Source of the DNA: Amia ocellicauda | Taxonomy: Eukaryota > Chordata > Actinopteri > Amiiformes > Amiidae | Length of the DNA stretch: 64,000 nt | Assembly: GCF_036373705.1 (NCBI RefSeq) | Contig: NC_089863.1 | Coordinates: 35,415,227 to 35,479,226, forward strand | Direction: 5' to 3' | Shown: positions 10,376-21,660 of the stretch, one piece after another | How positions within the stretch are numbered: the first letter of the stretch is position 1 | Layout of the letters: the number at the start of each line of letters is the position of its first letter | Position numbers and translations under genes: made by a program | Notes under the pieces: generated by a model | Database searches by the model: none | Told to the model about the DNA's origin: nothing | What the model saw: the letters and a program-made list of their open reading frames with translations, nothing else

Positions 10376-11686
10376 GAACAGAGCACTGCTGTAATACAGC
10401 ATGAAAAGAGCCGGTGCAGTGAAGCGATGATTACAATAATGATTATTAAAAGAGTTATATATGATATTAATGATTTAATTGAGGTTATAATGGACAAGTC
10501 AAAAGGTTAAAATGTTTGGCTCTATGTAGGTTTCGAGCCGCGCTGTTTGGGGGCCCAGTGCTGCTCCGACGCCGCCGCTCTGATGCTCTGGGCGTTTAAC
10601 CCGCAGCGCCACCGGAGCAGCACCGTAAAACAACTAGAAGACAGATCTTATAAAGTGTTATTTAGTTGTACATATACTGCACAGCACAAGAAACATTGGG
10701 AAAACAAGACAGCTATATGAGTGACATGTAATGTTATATGTACCTTGGATATTTTAGACGTTTTATTAAAGCACTGTCCTGTGCTACTGAAATATCATCA
10801 ACTATTACAATTTGAAATCTCCCCAAATCCTTTCAGATGCCTCTCCTAATGAAATGTGTGGAATTCAGATCGGGAATATTTGCCCGTTTGTGATCCATTC
10901 GCTTGTTCTACGTGCACATGCTATACAAATGAAAAGAATAGAAACCTATTGTGAATCCAAGGTTGTCTATTAGTGAGTAAGATGTTCATTAGATTCACAT
11001 TTGAGTTGTATTTCATGTCAGGATGTGAGCGCAGTTGTGAAGGATTCAGAAATCAGTTCTTGGAATCGTATCCTAAACTGAGTGAGGGGCTGGATTTGAA
11101 CTCATGAAGATTTCAGGATCTTGGATGTTATTCCTTGCCCTGATGAGGGGTACTCATGAAATATTGAAGGGACCCAGAAATCCACATTGGCTCTGCCATG
11201 ATCTATGTAAGGCCACTACAAAGAGATCTTAATATGGATAAGGTACGAGCTTATTGTTTTTTGTTTTCATGTGTTTCCTAGTGCCAGTACATGATTATTC
11301 ACCAGTCTTCTGTGCTGGGTTTTGAGGGTTTCACATGAAGCTGTATTGTAACATTTTTTTTGCTGTGAATCATGTGACTGCTGCAGTGCATGTTTTAGGT
11401 TCCTGTACTGTCCTTATCAACTGGGCCCCTGATGACGTGCCTCTTTTGTGACGGAGAGAGAATCACAGTGATGGCTGTAGCAGCGGGTATACAGTACTAC
11501 ATGATCTATTTTTAAAGTCTTACTTGTAGCAAAATGTATAAATGTGTTTAGTTGGTTACAGGAAATATGCATTCTAATTTAGTCTTACCAAAATAAATGT
11601 AATGCTCTCATTAAATGATTTCAAAATGAAGAAAAGCTGATTGGCTGCGATTTGATTTAATATCGTTTAAACTGTGATTATATGGT
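10376..11686. other. Non-coding stretch
   Basis: Apart from the SINE-like head at 10,527-10,625 I see no gene, repeat array or transposon ends in this stretch. Confidence 0.5.
10527..10625 (-). repeat. tRNA-derived SINE head (probable)
   Basis: On the minus strand GGTGGCGCTGCGGG (about 10,600-10,613) resembles a pol III A box. GGCTCGAAACCTA (about 10,527-10,539) resembles a B box, about 60-70 bp downstream. The spacing and the GTGGCGC...TTAAACGCCC phrase are typical of fish tRNA-derived SINEs. The 3' part and tail were not identified. Confidence 0.5.
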
Positions 11687-12329
11687 GTAGAACCGTGTGG
11701 GAAATAAGTGGAGAAATCGTGGAGATAAAGCAAATAGAACTTTAATCGAGCCGCTCGGAAGCCCCACGTCAGGAATAATTCCTTCAGTGAGACTTAATGT
11801 TTACCAACATGAGTGCAGCTTTATAGGAAAATGACGTAACATCTTATGGCCGTTCATCCAATCAGAAGATACAGGTCCGGGTCCGTTTTATGATCTGTCC
11901 TCCCGTGAAGAGGTGATGGATCCAAAGCAGATGTCCGTCTTTGATGTGCACTAGGAAGATGCGATCCCACGGTCGTCATTTACCTAGTGTCAATCGCTCG
12001 TTAACAGAAACAATTCCTGCCTATCTGGAGAAACGGTTAAGTCATAAACAAATTCTCAGCAGACATCTGTAGGCTATTTCGGCACTGTGTGATCTTTAAT
12101 TACTGACAGGAGTTTCTAACAAACCAACCTTGTTGACCCTTTACTTGTGCTGCTAAATCTAATCTGCTCAGTCTGTACACAAACTACTTCTAATGCTAGT
12201 ATTAATATAAAACATTATATAGTTATCACAAAACACTTTCTTCAACTTCCTATACAGAGTCTTCATTCTCTGCTGTTTGGCAATAGAGCAAAGCAGAAAG
12301 AAGCCAAAAAGTTATGTTTGTCAGTTACA
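11687..12329 (-). mobile_element. 3' LTR of the retrovirus fossil
   Basis: On the minus strand the segment starts TGTAACTGAC (12,329) and ends GGTTCTACA (11,687), giving TG...CA ends over about 643 bp. A TATAAAG box lies at 11,818-11,825 (complement) and an ATTAAA signal about 80 bp downstream. A short purine run (AAGGGGA) just before 12,330 could be the end of a polypurine tract. The boundary was chosen from these signals and no second LTR was available for comparison. Confidence 0.5.
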
Positions 12330-12910
12330 AGCAAATCCCCTTAGGGGTTAGGAAGATTTGACGCTGCGTTTTCAGCTCCTTCATCCCAACCCTTCCCCGT
12401 GGGGTGTATATGTGTGTACGGCGAGTGTAAGGGTGTCCCTGCTGTCTGGGAGAGCGATAAGTGTGTGTCCCTAAATGTGAATGTACAGAATGTCCTGAAG
12501 GTGTCTCATGGAGCAGAGTGACCTTTGTAATAGTATCTTTCCAATGCATCCTTTGGTTTTCCTTGAGTCATGAGGTTTATTGCCTTTGATACTAAATCCA
12601 TTTGTCCTCAGTCACATGGAGCCTCCAGAACCAAGGGGATAGAATAAGATTTGTGTCAATGGGTGTGTGAGTTTTGCTCCTCCCGAGTGAGGGACGGTGT
12701 CGTTTAGTAGAAATTTAGAGAAAGTCTGCCAACGAGGGTGTTTTAATTGCAGCTGTAACCATAGTAGATACATTATGAGGTTTACAAAGTTGTTGAGATG
12801 CTCTTTGAACAGTGTATTTAAGACATAAAAAAGAAACATACAGACATAGCAGAATAGTAACTACCGATATCAATCCATGTAACACAATCATACCCAGATT
12901 ACCAAAGGTA

Positions 12911-13243
12911 TCAGCAAGCCATCCCCAGAGGGTTTTTCCTCCGGAGGACTGGTGTATCTTTGTAGTTGCTTTGATTATTCTGATCCATCTTCGGTCTAAA
13001 GTACCATTCTCCTGTGATGCCTAAGGCATAATCATATGCATACCGTACATTAGAGGCAACTCTAAGTTGTGAATAATCAGAAAATCCTGGAATTGGAATG
13101 GGGATCATTGGAACCCCTTTCTTAGTGTCGTGTGGAATGTGGGAACAAACCCAACATTTTGTTTTATTAAGGGCATTTTCATAGGTGCGTGTCATTTGGA
13201 TACATTTGTTATCTGTCCATGATTCAACTAAGGACATACTCAT
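12911..13243 (-). pseudogene. Envelope-like remnant
   Basis: About 110 codons remain open. The piece containing CWVCSHIPHDTKKGVPMIPI is cysteine-rich and resembles surface-subunit segments of fish endogenous retrovirus envelopes. Its place between pol and the LTR agrees with env. This is a fossil fragment and a family-level match cannot be made by eye. Confidence 0.45.
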
Positions 13244-15079
13244 AATTTTTGATTACTTCTCCTGCTGTTGTTATAAACCCTCTACGTTCCCAGGTTGCCA
13301 TATAGTCGTGTACTACTCCAAATGCATAGTGACTGTCAGTGAAAATGTTAACTTTAATGTCTTTCGCTATTTTTAATGACTCAGTCAGCGCCACGAGTTC
13401 TGCCACTTGGGCTGAACAGTGTCCTGGCAGGGATCCTGTTTTTACGACGGTGCTATCATCCAATACCACCGCCCACCCAGTGTGGGGAATTCCATCTTTT
13501 ATTTTCCTGGATCCATCAACATATAGTTCCAAGTCAGGGTCTGTGAGGGGGTTTTCTAGGAAGCGACTGTGGTCCTCCTGGAGAACCAGCTCAGAGCATG
13601 TATGCTCTTCTCCCTCCCCTAACATCCCATCTGCTGGGTTTACTCGTGTGTCTTTTATTATTTGTATGGATTTATCTCTGGGGAGCAAAACAGCTTCCCA
13701 TCTAGCTCGTCTACTATCGGAGACTGAACGCAATTTGCCGGTGTGTAATAATTCAACTAACGTGTGTCCTGTGTGCAGAATCAACTGTGTGTTCATTACA
13801 ATCGAATCGCATGCCTGCACTGCCCAAGAGGCGCAGTCTACTGCTGCCATACAGCGATGCATGCCTGCTGCTACCGTAGGTTGCTTTGTGGAGTAATAGG
13901 CGACGGGACGTGTCGGAACTGCTGTATAATAGATCCCATCTTGGGAACAGTAGAGGTGAAATGGTTTAGTATGATCTGGTAACCCGAGGGCGGGGGCATT
14001 GCTGAGAGCCTGTTTTATTACACGATAGGCTATTTCCTGTTCATGTCCCCAGTCTATGGGGTCCAAGGGAGCCGGGCTCCCTTTGATTAACGCCTGTATC
14101 AGACCTGTGGCTTGTGTGAAATTAGGGATGAAAGTGCGGCAATCATTAAGGAGCCCCATAACTTTACGCACAGCCCTAACATTATGTGGTTTTGGCATAT
14201 TTAGAATGGCTTCTTGCCTATTATGCGTCATAGATTTTTGTCCTTGTGAAATGTTGTGTCCGAGATATTGAACCTTAGTTAAGCCTATTTGTGCTTTCTT
14301 AGGGCTTGCTTTAAATCCTGCCTTTTGTAAGACACCGAGGACTCATCAGGAGACGCAATCAAAAGATCATCCACGTACTGGATGATTAAACTATTCCAGG
14401 GTGTCAGATCCATTCCTTCTAAGGTCTTGGCCATTGCCTGGTGAAAGAGTGTCGGACTGTTGTGAAATCCCTGTGGCACTCTAGTCCATGTGTACTGTTT
14501 GTCACATACAGTAAACGCAAATTTATCTTGGGAATCAGAGTGGAGTGGCAGGCTCCAAAATCCATTGCTAATATCCAGGATGGTAAAAATAGAGTGTTCA
14601 GGTTTCAAATCATTTAATATAGTGTTGGGATTGGCTACAATCGGGTGTAACCGGGGTGTAACGTTATTCAATTGTGTGTAATCAATTGTGAGTCACCATG
14701 AGCCGTCTGGTTTTGCCACTGGCCAGATTGGAGAATTAGTGGTTGAATGCGTTTCACGTATTATTCCTTCATTTTGCAATGTTTGAATAATTGTCTGAAC
14801 TGCTGTAAAAGCTTCTGGTTTAATAGGATACTGTTTATGTGCTTTGTGTACTGGACCTGGGATTACTATAGGTTCAATTTGTGCCAGACCACAATCTAGT
14901 TTATGTGTTGCCCAAACATCAGGAAATTCCTGACATACGTGTCCAAGTGGTGTGTCTGGCCATATATGAGGTGTTGACGGTGTGAGTGAGATACTAGCAC
15001 AATTTGTTGCGTATCTTTGTGTATTCTTTTTATTCCCGTGTGTATTGGTCCATATTATGCAATTATTATTAGCATCCAC
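13224..15079 (-). pseudogene. Retroviral pol remnant (protease end, RT, RNase H)
   Basis: Three pieces are recognisable on the minus strand. The first (14,693-15,079) ends with the start of the RT fingers (SPIWPVAKPDGSW). The second (14,285-14,671) holds the RT palm with QYVDDLLIAS. The third (13,224-14,231) holds the connection and an RNase H domain (LYVDGSRKIKDG, FTDSHYAFGVVHD). The family makes pol as a Gag-Pol product by read-through or frameshifting. The fossil is broken in several places. Confidence 0.75.
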
Positions 15080-15129
15080 TAGTGCGCCGGCTTCTCTAAG
15101 GATATCTATACTTAATATTGTCCCCTTTT

Positions 15130-16480
<1,351 letters not shown>

Positions 16481-16533
16481 TATATATATATGTGATTTGA
16501 TGTGTATTCTTATTTGATTTCCTCCCTCCTCAG

Positions 16534-16699
16534 GAATCACTGATAAAACATTGTTATTTGAAGGAGAACCTGACCACTTAATTCCCTCCATATCGGAAGT
16601 CCTGCAATGATCCATGTGCTGCTTGGAGGTGCACCAGAAACGGCCAGTCTTGATATTTATGATTGTCCAGATATTGATGTCCGTGAAACAATCAAATTA
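16534..16699 (+). pseudogene. Exon-like fragment, HECT-type protein similarity
   Basis: A pyrimidine-rich acceptor (CCTCCCTCCTCAG, ending 16,533) and a good donor (GTAAGT at 16,700) bound 166 bp. The first half reads ITDKTLLFEGEPDHLIPSIS. After a frame change the second half reads MIHVLLGGAPETASLDIYDC. Both halves recall the HECT-like C-terminal regions of the expanded G2E3-related gene family of fish, in my recollection. The frame change and apparent internal loss suggest a dead gene copy. No neighbouring exons were found. Confidence 0.4.
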
Positions 16700-16705
16700 G
16701 TAAGT

Positions 16706-17276
16706 ATTTCAATGGTTGAAACTTGTGTTTGCTCTGTATTCTAAGTTTCTGTGCCTTAGGGAACCTTTGTGACATACTAAAAGGACATACTGGTAAGATG
16801 TTGGGCACTTTTCAAACAACAAAAATGGCATTTGGTTAGTTATAAGGGACATTTATACCAGTCTGTGCAAATATCTATGCATATTCCAATGTTTGCTGCA
16901 GGACTTACAGATTGAGTGAGGGGGTCAATATGTTTGATTCAGAACTAACCACTGCTTCTTCAATTTTGTTTTAAACATAATTTAAAAGAAAAGTGGGCTA
17001 TACATTGGTCTTGATAAAAGGAGCAGTGGTCCCTGAAGCAATTATTTTAGTTTTTTGGTCACAATTCCTAAAACCCATTTTCTGTAAAATATGTTATCAA
17101 CTTGCATTAATATATTATCCAAAGTACAATCATACTAATCATGAAGATGTTCGTATTATTATATTCTAAGGGTTCTAGTCTATTGTGTATTGTGTTTATT
17201 ATTAGGCCCTTCTCTTATGTTTTACAGTTGTTATTATTATTCCATACAATACAGGGATTAAATTAAGTATTTTAAC
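16706..17276. other. Non-coding stretch
   Basis: AT-rich sequence without a visible gene. One more version of the GGGAACNTTTGTNACAT motif occurs at about 16,759. Confidence 0.5.
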
Positions 17277-17625
17277 CACAAACTTGAAGACAAAGTCTTT
17301 GAGGAAAGCAGGGCCCTGTTCGTTCCAAGGGTCAAGTTTCTTAAGACTCAAATAGCTATTTAAATGACTTTCGTATTCAGTCGACTTAGTCAATTGTCCA
17401 GCTGGATGGCTGGGCACAGGCGGGCAGCGCAGTCTGTAAAGTTCTTTATTTAATAAAGTCCTTTAAAAGAATTCTTCCTACAGCTCAATCTCCTTCTCCC
17501 AGTTTAACCCTTCTGTTGCTGGCAAAGACTTAGTTGGTTTCTGGTTCCGGTTCTGGCAACAGAGATACAAGTTGAGCTGTGGCAGCGAGTTACTGGTTTA
17601 GGTGAGAGAGAGAGAGAGATGCCGT
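17277..17625. mobile_element. Fragment of the 1.8 kb LTR-like element
   Basis: This stretch is highly similar to 40,545-40,890, including GAGGAAAGCAGGGCCCTG, the TTTATTTAATAAAGTCC segment and a terminal GAGAGA run. It is an internal fragment of the element annotated at 39,515-41,321 and has no ends of its own. Confidence 0.7.
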
Positions 17626-17654
17626 GCATCTTATTTCCCTTATTATTTCCCTTA

Positions 17655-17847
17655 TTACTTATTTCCCTCATTAACATGCAAATCAATTCATAACTTTTTT
17701 GAAATGCGTTTTTCTGGATTTTCTTGTTGTTATTCTGTCTCTCACTGCTAAAATACACCTACCATTAAAATTATAGACTGATCATTTCTTTGTCAGTGGG
17801 CAAATGTACAAAATCAGCAGGGGATCAAATACTTTTTTCCCTCACTG

Positions 17848-17849
<2 letters not shown>
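17655..17849 (+). mobile_element. Tc1 right-end remnant
   Basis: About 195 bp match the 3' flank and right inverted repeat of the transposon ending at 16,480. No transposase is present. Its outer end runs directly into (TATG)n repeats. Confidence 0.85.
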
Positions 17850-17878
<29 letters not shown>

Positions 17879-17976
17879 GTGTGTGTGTGTCTGTCTCTGT
17901 GTGAAAGTGTGTGTGTGTGTCTGTCTGTGAAAGTGATTGTGTGTGAAAGTGTGTCTGTCTGTCTGTCTGTCTGTGA

Positions 17977-18014
<38 letters not shown>

Positions 18015-18068
18015 GTCTGTCTGTGAAAGTGTGTGTTTGTGTGTGTATGGGTGTGACAGTGTGTATGA
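17850..18068. repeat. (TATG)n, (TG)n and (TCTG)n microsatellite block
   Basis: Alternating TATG, TG and TCTG runs interrupted by TGAAAGTG. The same pattern, with the same Tc1 scrap after it, recurs at 21,318-21,480. Confidence 0.9.
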
Positions 18069-18510
18069 GTGTCTGTCATGTAACTCGCACATCTGTGAGG
18101 GCACCATTTTTGCAGAAAGAGATGTACACATTTTGGAGCAACATATGCTGCCATCCAGACATTGTCTTTTCCAGGGACGTACCTGCATTTTTCAGCAGGA
18201 TAACGCCAAACCACATTCTGCCCAGATTTCAAGCGCATGGTTGCGTAGGCAGAGAGTGCGGGTGCTAGCATGGCCTGCCTGCAGTCCTGACCTGTCTCCG
18301 AATTGAGAATGTGTGGCGCACTATGAAGTGCAAATTAAGACAACGAAGGCCCTGTGTAGTTGCGCAGCTGAGGAAATGCATAATGGATGAATGGGGGAAA
18401 ATCCCGCTTGCTAAACTTAACCAAGTGGTGTCTTCAGTGCCCAAGTGCTTAATAAGTGTTATTAAAAGAAAAGGTGATGTTACATAGTGGTAAACAGTCG
18501 ACTGTCCCAA
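18069..18510 (+). pseudogene. Second Tc1-family transposase, C-terminal fragment
   Basis: Broken frames give CIFQQDNAKPHSAQISSAWL (second catalytic Asp) and VLAWPACSPDLSPN where an intact copy has NPIENVW. A C-terminal stretch follows with WGKIP and a VIKRKG-like end. This is a different Tc1 family from the element at 15.1-16.5 kb. The N-terminal half, the first Asp and both terminal repeats are missing. Stops follow SPN, so the third catalytic residue lies past a break. Confidence 0.8.
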
Positions 18511-19510
18511 CTTTCTTGGTTTCTTTTCACTGCTAATGAGATGCTGTAGAGTGAGTTAGTTATATTGCTTTCAGGAGCTCTAATCGTATTGATGAGTTCA
18601 TGCAGCATTTGTAATTGAATTTCAAAAAGAAATCTTTGCTGTCTGGCCTGTGTGTATGAGATGTACTCTGTCAATCTTTGGCTAACAACTGAAACATTGG
18701 TAGAACAGAAATGGCAACATAAAAAAGAAAAGTACATTTTAAAAGAGCACATTAAATAGGATGAATATACAGTTTTTTACAATCACTTTGTCACTCATTT
18801 CAGAACCTTGATGTCATTTTTCAAAACTCTAGACACAAAACTCAAAACGGTCATCACTTGTAACACAGGCTGTCCAATGTTCAAAACATTGCATTGTGCA
18901 TTCATATATTTAAAGAAACCTAGCACTTGCAGACTTGTTGGTTCAAATAACTAATTTATCATGAAATACCATAGTAACATAGTAACACAGAAGATACCGA
19001 TAGTTTCACTGTGTAGTTGTTCGTACAATCATTAAATATTGTAGTACAAAATATGTGATACATGTTTCATTATGGTACTACACATAAATACATCACTGTA
19101 AAAGGACTAGTAGAGAGAATACTACAGACACAGTGGAATCATTGAACAAAATCTGAAATGTATTGATGCAATACAATCAAATCACACCATAGGTTTCTTT
19201 GAATCCATGCAACAATAATTAGCTACAAAAACGAACAAAACTACAGTAAAATGTCAACTGCAGTGTTCCTCACCTGGCTTAGTGTAAAAAGCAAAACAAA
19301 GGATTGATTACTGTACTTCTAAATTTCCATCAGCCCTGTGTTCAGGTTCAGGTTCTCACAACCATTTTTCACAAGAGGCATTTTGAAACTGAACATACCT
19401 GAACATACTCAGTCATCAGCTGCTTCACTCTGTCTGCATTTCTTTCAAAAGGCACACTATACTCTGTGCTACACATTGGTATGCAGTATACAGTCATTTG
19501 ACAATTGAGA

Positions 19511-19918
19511 GTAGCCTAATGTTTAGTGCATGCTGAAGACTTGCCGCTTCTCAGTACGGACATTTCTGATGATTGAGGCCACAGTTGATCCTGAGTTGAT
19601 TCTGAGGTTTGATTGAATCATTGTAGCTGCCTCAGTCATGGTCATGCCATGATTTACAACATGTTCTACAACTATTTCTCGGATTTCACTGGACACTATT
19701 TGCTGTTGCTGCCGCTGTCTGGTCCGTGGCCTTGTCCTCTACCACGTTCCCCCAACACCTCTCAAATGAGGCCCATGGCCCTAAGCCCTCCTCTATGACG
19801 AGGCCCACGACCACCTCTCAGAAGGGGTGCATGTCCCCTTCCATTCCTTTGACCACCACGTCTTCCTCCTCCCACTGCTTGACCTCTATTGTGACCTGGA
19901 TCACCTGCCGGCTCCATG
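19511..19918 (-). pseudogene. Transposase N-terminus, Arg/Gly-rich plus helix-turn-helix
   Basis: From ATG at about 19,918 the frame begins MEPAGDPGHNRGQAVGGG and continues with RGG-type repeats. After a frame change it gives IVSSEIREIVVEHVVNHGMT and a further helix-turn-helix-like stretch ending near RNVRTEKRQV. This order (RG-rich leader then DNA-binding region) is known from fish IS630/Tc1-type transposases. At least two frame breaks are present and the DDE catalytic part is gone. Confidence 0.6.
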
Positions 19919-20060
19919 TTATCACTGTGTTGCTGGGGTGGATAGCACTCATTTCACTCGATACTCGTACCACAATGTGAAATCAATCATCAATAACCAG
20001 TTGGCAGTATTGGAAAAGCAATTACAAGGGCCTGCATACATACAGTAATGTCAAATCTGA

Positions 20061-20488
20061 TGTGGAAGAACAATCATCTTCAACCAGGTTGGAGCGTTAG
20101 TTGCAATGCCTTTAATACACGCAGCGTGGAGAGGAACAGTGACTCAAGAAGATCCCAAAGTCGCTCTGCCTTCATTTTAACAGTCAGAGCTTTTATACAC
20201 AAAAATCAAAGAGCTGGTTATAATCAGAAAGTCATTACTATGTTATCTTAAAAGTTAGCTAAGCAGAATTTATATCATTATAGGACAGAGTTCATAGATC
20301 AACACATGGATTAGGGAGCAGGCACTTCAATCATACTGTTTGACATTGTCTCCAAGATTCTCATCGTAAATAACAAGCAGAAATCAAACTACCTTCTGGC
20401 CTGACCTTCTAGCTTGACCTTATCTTTCTTAAGTATACAAGAGAGAAAAACAGGTATTAGAGAAAGAATTTCTAACTTTCCTTCCACA
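20061..20488 (-). mobile_element. Solo LTR (family LTR-B) with 4-bp target duplication
   Basis: On the minus strand the LTR starts TGTGGAAGG (20,488) and ends TTCTTCCACA (20,061), 428 bp. CTGA occurs directly on both sides (20,057-20,060 and 20,489-20,492), the expected target duplication. A TATAAAAGC box (complement of about 20,190-20,198) and an ATTAAA signal are present. It is a recombination product of a full element whose body is gone. It lies within the IS630-like transposon and so is younger than it. Confidence 0.8.
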
Positions 20489-20977
20489 CTGAAAACATGG
20501 TGTGGAAAAGTGCTACATGATGATGAATGATGATGAAATATTACATCCATAGATAATGTAGTCCAACTGGTTCATGCTCCTCGGTTATTGGTGTCAATGG
20601 ATCTCATTATCCTGAAACTTTCATGATCGAAACATGGAATACTGTTCGTCAGTTTCCATAAAACTATGAATTAAGAGTAATGCAACAGTCACTTATCATT
20701 TTGAGCAGCTGTATCAATTGATAGTTAGATCTTTGTAATGAAATGAATAGACAGTGATCTCAGATGTAATGTGTGAATTGCATTTTGAAATGGTAATACT
20801 TTGACGTTAAGTTGTATCATTTTAGTTCAATGAACAAATGATCTGAGGTTGATGTGTATTGTATCCAAGCAATTGAAAAATGTGCATTTTGATCATCGGG
20901 TGTGAGTTTTGTGTCTAGAGTTTTGAAAAATGACATCAAGGTTCTGAAATGAGTGCCAAAGTGATTGTAAAAAAGTG

Positions 20978-21316
20978 TAATATCAGGGGACAGTGGCTAT
21001 TAGTGATCTGGCCTTCCGTGGCCTCTGTATTAATGTAACAGGTCACATTGTATGTGTACACTGATACTTGATAGTATAATATAGTACAAGTAAAAAACAT
21101 ACATAGGTATCATAGAAGTATTTTGCAGAAATGATTAAGGATAGTTATCAAAATGGAGAGGAAATGCTAAATCCAGTCTCCCCAGGCTGAGCTTCTATTG
21201 CTACACCTGCTAAGTGGCTGCTGGCCCCACTATATGGATAGAGCCACACCAAGTACAAGAGTCTCCCCATTGCTATTTATATCTCCCTATCCAGTCTTCT
21301 ATACGTGTCAGGTATA

Positions 21317-21317
<1 letters not shown>
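20978..21317. other. Non-coding stretch
   Basis: No gene or transposon end is visible between the mariner-type right end and the TG microsatellite. Confidence 0.5.
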
Positions 21318-21350
<33 letters not shown>

Positions 21351-21480
21351 TGTCTGTCTGTCTGTCTGTGAAAGTGTGTGTGTGTGTGTGTGTGTGAAAG
21401 TGTGTGTGAGTGTCTGTCTGTCTGTCTGTCATGTAACTTGCACATCTGTTAGGGCACCATTAATGCAGAGATGTACACAT
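21318..21480. repeat. (TG)n/(TCTG)n block plus 50-bp Tc1 scrap
   Basis: The microsatellite pattern and the following GCACATCTGTTAGGGCACCA scrap match 17,880-18,120. They indicate a duplicated segment or two insertions of one composite. Confidence 0.75.
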
Positions 21481-21499
21481 ATTGTTTATTTTCCATATA

Positions 21500-21557
21500 T
21501 ATGTATGTATGTATGTATGCATGTCCAATTGCTTTGACAATACAAATGCACTGAATT

Positions 21558-21600
<43 letters not shown>
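21500..21600 (+). repeat. LINE/LTE tail followed by (GA)n
   Basis: A TATG run, the tail GTCCAATTGCTTTGACAATA (about 21,523) and a GA run of about 40 bp. The GA run is the breakpoint of the inverted duplication that follows. Confidence 0.8.
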
Positions 21601-21602
<2 letters not shown>

Positions 21603-21660
21603 GCTAAGGCACATTTGTAACATAAATTAGGGAACATTTGAAACATGCTTAGGGAACATT

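Larger units (their letters stand above)
11687..15129 (-). mobile_element. Endogenous retrovirus fossil (gamma/epsilon-like pol), partial
   Basis: Read on the minus strand the order is protease end, reverse transcriptase, RNase H, an envelope piece and a 3' LTR. The pol sequence is of the class with YVDD in the polymerase, as in gammaretrovirus-like and epsilonretrovirus-like elements of fish. No 5' LTR, gag or integrase was recognised in this block. It is clearly broken, with several interruptions. A Tc1 transposon abuts its 5' side at 15,130. A gag-like fossil on the same strand at 26.0-26.9 kb could come from the same kind of virus. Confidence 0.7.
18770..20977 (-). mobile_element. Tc1/mariner transposon of IS630-like type, degraded, with a solo LTR inside
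   Basis: Inverted repeats of at least 70 bp define it: CAGTTTTTTACAATCACTTT at the left and its near-complement ending at 20,977. Both are flanked by TA, the target duplication of this superfamily. Excluding the solo LTR the element is about 1.8 kb. A minus-strand transposase start is present at 19,918, but no catalytic domain was recognised, so it is non-autonomous now. Confidence 0.75.

Noticed and set aside
10561-10620. Possible functional tRNA gene
   Set aside because: A and B box-like sequences are present but no cloverleaf with an anticodon stem could be drawn. A SINE head is more likely.
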